A stretch of DNA of 9,712 nt from Myxococcota bacterium (GTDB lineage: Bacteria > Myxococcota_A > UBA9160 > PR03): positions 1-9,712 of the forward strand of contig JASJBO010000282.1 of the NCBI GenBank assembly GCA_030066475.1. Direction: 5' to 3'. The notes under the pieces are model-generated. The model was not told the origin of the DNA and made no database searches. It saw only the letters and a list, made by a program, of their open reading frames with translations. The translations under genes and the position numbers were made by a program. Numbering within the stretch: the stretch's first letter is position 1; the number at the start of each line of letters is the position of its first letter. This document shows, in pieces, positions 6,619 through 9,712 of this stretch.

Positions 6619-7511
6619 GGCCGCGCCGGGGTCTGGTACTCGAGCCCGATGCGCTCGAGACGGAGCTTGAACTCCTTGAGCACCGTGTCGGCCAGCAGCG
6701 CCTCGATCTCGGCGGGCTCGAGCTGCGTCAGGTCCTCGCCCTGCCAGCTCGCCTTCGCCGGCGTCGCGTCGCTGTCGCCCCGGATCTCGGCGCGCAGCTT
6801 CTCGACCCGGCTCGGATCGGGCCGGTCGCGGAACGCGTCCGCGAAGGTCGCGAGCATGTGGTAGGACATGTCGCGCTGCATGCGCTCGATCTCGGGCTTG
6901 CGCTCGGGGCTCTCGCGGATCAGCGACCCGATCCGGTTCTCGCCGAAGCCGACGTGGCGCCGCTCGTCCGCGATGGTGCCGGACAGGGTACGGGCGAACT
7001 TCGGGTTCAGCTCGAGGTTCGAGGCGTGCATCATCTCGAAGACGTGGAAGGCCATCCCCTCGAGGATGACGTTCTGGCCGACCACGCCGGCGACGAAGTC
7101 CTTCTTGTCGACCTTCTCGAGCAGAACCTCGGCGAACTTCACGAGGTTCGGGTTGGCGTTCGCCGCGATCACGTCCTCGAGCTCGTTCTTCTTGACGCCG
7201 AGGTCGTACAGGCGCTCGGTGAACACCTCGACGTGGCGCGCCTCGTCGAGCGTCTGGGTCGCCAGGAAGCGCTTGCTGCCCTCGTCGGGTGCCGCGTTGA
7301 TCAGCCCCGACGACGCCGCCAGGGCGCAGCGCTCGCCCACGACCAGCTGCACGGTGCCGCGGATCGCCTGCTCGCGCAGCGCCGCGTCCGACACCAGCGG
7401 GTCGGGCTCGCGCTCACCGGGCTCGTGCCCGTACTCCGTTCCCAGCAGGTAGCCCTGCGCCGCCGACTCCAGCCAGTACTGGATCGAGTACGCCGAGAGG
7501 AAGTCGTTCAT
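6615..7511 (-). CDS. Ferritin-like diiron carboxylate protein, first paralogue (diiron A)
   Basis: A 298-aa soluble helical protein. The ATG at 7511 has GGAGG seven bases upstream; an upstream in-frame start adds 52 unlike residues and was not used. Predicted diiron ligands are E60 ('VVGERCALA'), E90 and H93 ('LDEARHVEVF'), E151 ('NVILEGMAF'), and E183 and H186 ('DERRHVGFGEN'). The 'DEARHVEVF' helix recalls the R2-like and toluene/phenol hydroxylase group more than bacterioferritin. Compared with diiron B it has a longer C-terminal region (about 215-298), ending in 'LLADTVLKEFKLRLERIGLE', a probable interaction helix. It heads the overlapping cassette diiron A, diiron B, Cys4 protein, 58-aa protein. 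Two homologous subunits, each with a complete site, suggest a heterodimer or two enzymes of related specificity. The natural substrate is unknown. A degenerate sigma-54 element lies 57 bp upstream. Confidence 0.87.
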   Translation of the reverse strand: MNDFLSAYSIQYWLESAAQGYLLGTEYGHEPGEREPDPLVSDAALREQAIRGTVQLVVGERCALAASSGLINAAPDEGSKRFLATQTLDEARHVEVFTERLYDLGVKKNELEDVIAANANPNLVKFAEVLLEKVDKKDFVAGVVGQNVILEGMAFHVFEMMHASNLELNPKFARTLSGTIADERRHVGFGENRIGSLIRESPERKPEIERMQRDMSYHMLATFADAFRDRPDPSRVEKLRAEIRGDSDATPAKASWQGEDLTQLEPAEIEALLADTVLKEFKLRLERIGLEYQTPARP

Positions 7512-7567
7512 CGCCACACCTCCGCGCGCCGCCAACAGCGCGCCTTCCAGCTCGCTCGAACTCCCAT

Positions 7568-7582
7568 TCAAGCCGCGTGCCG
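7568..7582 (-). promoter_or_regulatory. Degenerate sigma-54-like element before the diiron cassette
   Basis: On the minus strand this reads CGGCACG-CGGC-TTGA, against TGGCACG-N4-TTGCW. Spacing is exact and GG is present, but the first T is C and the important -12 C is A. It would start transcription near 7556, leaving a 45-base leader before the ATG at 7511. The mismatch in the -12 pair makes it a weak candidate. The cassette could instead be read from the CBS promoter upstream. Confidence 0.3.
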
Positions 7583-7620
7583 GCCGGCACCCGGCGGCGA
7601 AGGAGCCGGAGCGCTCGGCT
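7577..7620. repeat. Palindromes in the 152-bp gap between the CBS and diiron A genes
   Basis: GTGCCGGCCGGCAC (7577-7590) is a perfect 14-bp palindrome and overlaps the -24 part of the sigma-54-like element at 7568-7582. AGCCG (7604-7608) and CGGCT (7616-7620) flank a GAGCGCT core as a second dyad. They lie 74 and 44 bases or more past the CBS stop. They may be protein-binding sites, or hairpins that end or slow transcription from the CBS gene. Without a T-run or a known operator match, the choice is open. Confidence 0.35.
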
Positions 7621-7663
7621 GGTCCGCGACGCCCCAGCGCACGCCGTCCCCTGCGGCATCGTG

Positions 7664-8074
7664 TCACGCCTGGCGCAGGGCGAGCCGCACGAAGTCGCTC
7701 TCGCTGAGGATGCCGATCAGCCGGCCGCCCTCCACCACGAGCAGGCAGCCGATGCCGCGGTCGATCAGCAGCTGCGCGGCCTCCTCCACGGGGGCGTCGG
7801 GCCCGATCGTCAGCGGGTCGTTGGTCATCACCTCCTTGACGGTGAGCTGGCCCATGACCCGGCTCTGCGCATGCTCGCCGTAGCCGAGCGCCCGCGCCAG
7901 GGCGCTGCGAAACAGGTCGCGCTGGCTCAGGATGCCCACCAGCTCCTCGCTCTCGTCCTCGAGCACCGGTGTGTGGCGGATGCGGCCCAGGCGCATCAGG
8001 TCGTCTGCGATCAGCAGCTTGTCGTTGCGGCGCACCGTGGCGATCTCGGTCGTCATCAGGTCTCTCACCCGCAT
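7664..8074 (-). CDS. Two-CBS-domain (Bateman module) protein
   Basis: A 136-aa stand-alone pair of CBS domains. The ATG at 8074 follows GGAGGAGGA at good spacing. CBS1 spans about residues 1-58 ('VRDLMTTEIATVRRNDKL', then 'GRIRHTPVLED' and 'LVGILSQRDLFRSAL'). A linker with 'ALGYGEHAQSRVMGQ' follows. CBS2 spans about 77-134 ('VKEVMTNDPLTIGPDAP', 'RGIGCLLVVEGGRLIGILSE', 'SDFVRLAL'). Such modules bind adenine nucleotides (AMP, ATP, sometimes S-adenosylmethionine or NADH) and report energy or redox state to a partner; here no effector domain is fused, so the partner is another protein. The gene is divergent from the globin kinase, 129 bp away, and carries an almost perfect sigma-54 promoter. A second CBS-pair gene of the same type lies beyond the kinase. 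The diiron cassette follows on the same strand after 152 bp and could be cotranscribed. Confidence 0.92.
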   Translation of the reverse strand: MRVRDLMTTEIATVRRNDKLLIADDLMRLGRIRHTPVLEDESEELVGILSQRDLFRSALARALGYGEHAQSRVMGQLTVKEVMTNDPLTIGPDAPVEEAAQLLIDRGIGCLLVVEGGRLIGILSESDFVRLALRQA

Positions 8075-8089
8075 CGCGTCCTCCTCCTG

Positions 8090-8116
8090 CCCGTCGAGAG
8101 GGTGTCCCGTCGAGAG
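8090..8116 (-). repeat. 11-bp direct repeat in the leader of the CBS gene
   Basis: On the minus strand CTCTCGACGGG occurs twice (8116-8106 and 8100-8090), perfectly, with a 16-bp period. The first copy begins where the sigma-54 element predicts the transcript to start, so both copies would be in the 42-base leader, directly before the ribosome site. The CCTC inside the second copy could pair with the GAGG of the ribosome site. A regulator site or an RNA-level control is possible; no function is shown. Confidence 0.5.
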
Positions 8117-8127
8117 CGTCGATTGTC

Positions 8128-8142
8128 GCAAGCGCCGTGCCA
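8128..8142 (-). promoter_or_regulatory. Near-perfect sigma-54 (RpoN) promoter of the CBS gene
   Basis: The minus strand reads TGGCACG-GCGC-TTGC, matching every core base of TGGCACG-N4-TTGC with exact spacing; only the following W position is G. It is preceded by the favoured pyrimidine (C). With the -12 C at 8128 the transcript would start near 8116, giving a 42-base leader before the ATG at 8074. Activation would need an NtrC-family protein bound upstream, that is, in the promoter region or 5' end of the divergent kinase gene. Confidence 0.78.
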
Positions 8143-8160
8143 GAGTGCCCCAGACCGGGA

Positions 8161-8186
8161 GCTGCCCCTTGCCAGCCTGCGGCAGC
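8161..8186. repeat. Inverted repeat overlapping the kinase promoter
   Basis: GCTGCC (8161-8166) and GGCAGC (8181-8186) form a perfect 6-bp dyad with a 14-base spacer. It surrounds the proposed -35 hexamer of the kinase gene (8169-8174) and lies about 45 to 70 bp upstream of the predicted start of the divergent sigma-54 transcript. A shared operator, activating the CBS gene while controlling the kinase, is a reasonable but unproven reading. Confidence 0.3.
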
Positions 8187-8196
8187 CGTCGATACT
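8169..8196 (+). promoter_or_regulatory. Sigma-70-type promoter of the globin kinase gene, probably leaderless
   Basis: TTGCCA (8169-8174), a 16-base spacer, then GATACT (8191-8196) match the -35 and -10 hexamers at five and four of six positions. The start point expected about seven bases past the -10 falls on or next to the ATG at 8204. No ribosome site precedes that ATG, which fits a leaderless mRNA. In a high-GC genome such hexamers stand out against background, but housekeeping promoters of this organism are unknown. Confidence 0.45.
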
Positions 8197-8203
8197 TGGC
8201 CTC

Positions 8204-9502
8204 ATGACCAAGCCCGAGCTCGAAGAGCGGCTCGCTTTCCTCCAGCTCGACCACGCCGACCGCGAGCTGCTGGGCGAGCTCGAGCCGCTGCTCGAGCGGC
8301 ACGCCGACCGCTTCGTGGGGGCCTTCTACCGCCATCTGCTCTCGTTCGGAACCACGCGCCGGCTGCTCTCCGACCCCGCGGTCAAGGAGCGGCTGCTCGG
8401 CAAGCAGCGCGAGTACCTGCTGAGCCTGTCGAGTCCCGAGCTCGACGACGACTACGTCCGCGAGCGCGTCCGCATCGGAGAGGTCCACGAGCGCATCGGG
8501 CTCGAGCCGCGCTGGTATCTGGGCGCCTATGCGCACTACTTCTCGCTGCTGGCCCCGGTCGTGTGCGAGTCCTACCACGCCGACCCGGAGCGCGGCCAGC
8601 GTCTCCTGACGGCGCTCGTCCGGCTGCTGCTGTTCGACGCCACCTTCGCGATGGACTCCTACATCGAGCGGCGCGAGGAGGAGCTCGAGCACCTCAACCG
8701 CGAGCTGGCGGCGGCCGGGCGCTCGCTGGCGCGCGAGGTCGAGGAGCAGGGCGAAGCGCTGCGCCGCACCGTGCGCCGCGCCCGCGACGCCGAGAACCTG
8801 GCGTCGGTCGCCTCGCTCGTGGCCGGCCTCGCGCACGAGATCGGCACGCCGATGGGCGTGATCCGGGGCCACGCCGAGGCGCTCGAAGGCGCGGTCACCA
8901 GCGAGCGCGCCGAGTGGCGGGTGCGCACCATCCGGGAGCAGATCGATCGGATCTCGGACATCATCCAGTCGCTGCTGAACCTGGCGCGGCCGCGCGAGGC
9001 GGTGCGCGAGTCGGTGGACGTCGCCGCCGTCGCCGAGGCCTCCGGGGCGTTCCTGTCGGAGAAGCTGCGCCGCCGCGAGGTCGAGTTCCTGTGCGAGACC
9101 GAGCCCGCGCCGCCGATCGTCGGCGACCGCGACAAGATCCAGCAGCTGTTCCTGAACCTGTTCCTCAACGCGATCGACGCGATGCCGGACGGCGGGCAGC
9201 TGCGCGTACGGGTCGGGCCCGAGGGCGCCAAGAAGATCCGGATCGAGGTGTCCGACCAGGGAGTCGGCGTCGCGGCTCAGGACGTGGAGCGCCTGTTCGA
9301 GCCGTTCTTCACCACCAAGCCGGCCGGCCGCGGCAACGGGCTCGGCCTGATGGTCGTCGACGGCATCGTGGCCGACCACGGCGGGCAGATCGAGGTCGAC
9401 AGCGTGCCCGACCGGGGGACCACCTTCACGATCTCCCTGCCGGCGGCGCCGGCCTCGCACGGCCGTTCTGGAACGCCAGGCGGATCAGGTCGCTCTCGGT
9501 GA
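8204..9502 (+). CDS. Globin-coupled sensor histidine kinase (protoglobin-HisKA-HATPase)
   Basis: A 432-aa soluble kinase. Residues about 15-155 are a protoglobin-type heme domain: 'GAFYRHLL' holds a candidate distal Tyr (Y42), and 'IGEVHERIGLEPRWYLGAY' (91-109) holds the candidate proximal His (H95), matching the Tyr43/His98 pair of the oxygen sensor DosC of E. coli. A charged coiled-coil linker follows (about 155-198). The dimerisation helix has 'LVAGLAHEIGTPMGVI' with the phosphorylated H211. The ATP-binding domain shows the N box 'NLFLNAIDAM' (N322), G1 'DQGVG' (351-355), F box 'FEPFFTTK' (365-372) and G2 'GRGNGLGL' (375-382). No membrane segment and no receiver domain are present. It is predicted to sense O2, NO or CO and phosphorylate a separate regulator; this kinase core is common with NtrC-type partners. 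No partner is in the window. The start at ATG 8204 fits the domain start but lacks a ribosome site. The C-terminal tail overlaps the next gene. Confidence 0.93.
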   Translation: MTKPELEERLAFLQLDHADRELLGELEPLLERHADRFVGAFYRHLLSFGTTRRLLSDPAVKERLLGKQREYLLSLSSPELDDDYVRERVRIGEVHERIGLEPRWYLGAYAHYFSLLAPVVCESYHADPERGQRLLTALVRLLLFDATFAMDSYIERREEELEHLNRELAAAGRSLAREVEEQGEALRRTVRRARDAENLASVASLVAGLAHEIGTPMGVIRGHAEALEGAVTSERAEWRVRTIREQIDRISDIIQSLLNLARPREAVRESVDVAAVAEASGAFLSEKLRRREVEFLCETEPAPPIVGDRDKIQQLFLNLFLNAIDAMPDGGQLRVRVGPEGAKKIRIEVSDQGVGVAAQDVERLFEPFFTTKPAGRGNGLGLMVVDGIVADHGGQIEVDSVPDRGTTFTISLPAAPASHGRSGTPGGSGRSR

Positions 9503-9712
9503 CGATCCCGACGAGGCGCAGCCCGCCCGGGACGGGCTCGACCACGGGCACGCAGCCGCGCCCGGTCTCGACCATCGCCTCGGCCGCGTCGCGCACCGAC
9601 GACGCGCCTGGCTCGAGCGACGACACCTCGCACTCCATCACCTGCTCGACCGGAATCGCCCGCAGGTAGCCCGGCGCCGGCCTCGCGGCGGCGCGCTCGA
9701 GGGCCACGTGCA
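9426..9712 (-). CDS. Second CBS-domain protein, 3' part only
   Basis: The frame is open to the right edge, so the 5' part lies outside. The visible 95 codons end in TGA at 9426. They contain one full CBS domain: 'PVEQVMECEVSSLEPGA', then 'GRGCVPVVEPVPGGLRLVGI' and 'VTESDLIRLAF', followed by a short Ala/Pro/Arg-rich tail. The order matches the C-terminal half of the CBS-pair protein at 7664-8074 ('VKEVMTNDP', 'GIGCLLVVEGGRLIGILSE', 'SDFVRLAL'), so it is probably a two-CBS paralogue whose first domain is off the edge. It is convergent with the globin kinase and overlaps its 3' end by 77 bp, the overlap falling in both proteins' tails. The ligand is probably an adenine nucleotide by family; the partner is unknown. 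Confidence 0.85.
   Translation of the reverse strand, partial: HVALERAAARPAPGYLRAIPVEQVMECEVSSLEPGASSVRDAAEAMVETGRGCVPVVEPVPGGLRLVGIVTESDLIRLAFQNGRARPAPPAGRS

Overview
The window is high-GC, gene-dense chromosomal DNA of a Gram-negative, oxygen-respiring bacterium. It encodes a cbb3 cytochrome c oxidase, an outer-membrane beta-barrel protein with a cleavable signal peptide, and sigma-54-type promoter sequences. The GC content, the oxidase gene order and the kinase type would suit a former 'deltaproteobacterial' lineage (Myxococcota, Desulfobacterota, Binatota or similar). That placement is inference; nothing in the window fixes the taxon.

Layout. Positions 1-3593 (minus strand) carry a compact oxidase operon in the order ccoN-ccoO-ccoQ-ccoP, followed after 108 bp by the 5' end of ccoG, which runs off the left edge. 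Positions 3594-4191 are a long divergent intergenic region without a convincing gene. A plus-strand gene for a 333-aa outer-membrane protein of unknown function (4234-5235) follows a near-consensus sigma-54 promoter and ends at a strong hairpin shared with the convergent operon. Positions 5316-7511 (minus) hold a tightly coupled cassette: two tandem ferritin-like diiron paralogues, a four-cysteine zinc-ribbon or rubredoxin-like protein, and a 58-aa protein. Upstream, also on the minus strand, lies a two-CBS-domain protein (7664-8074) behind an almost perfect sigma-54 promoter. Divergent from it is a soluble histidine kinase with an N-terminal protoglobin (heme) sensor domain (8204-9502). Its 3' end overlaps a second, truncated CBS-domain gene that runs off the right edge.

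How it may fit together (inference). The globin kinase is predicted to sense O2 or another heme ligand. Its kinase core is of the type often paired with NtrC-family activators, which work with sigma-54. Two good -24/-12 elements (before the outer-membrane protein and the CBS gene) and one degenerate one (before the diiron cassette) suggest a small O2-responsive sigma-54 regulon beside the high-affinity oxidase. The least explained part is the diironA-diironB-Cys4 cassette, in which both diiron proteins keep all six predicted metal ligands and translation of three genes is linked by overlapping start and stop codons. No RNA genes, insertion sequences, CRISPR arrays or origins were seen.
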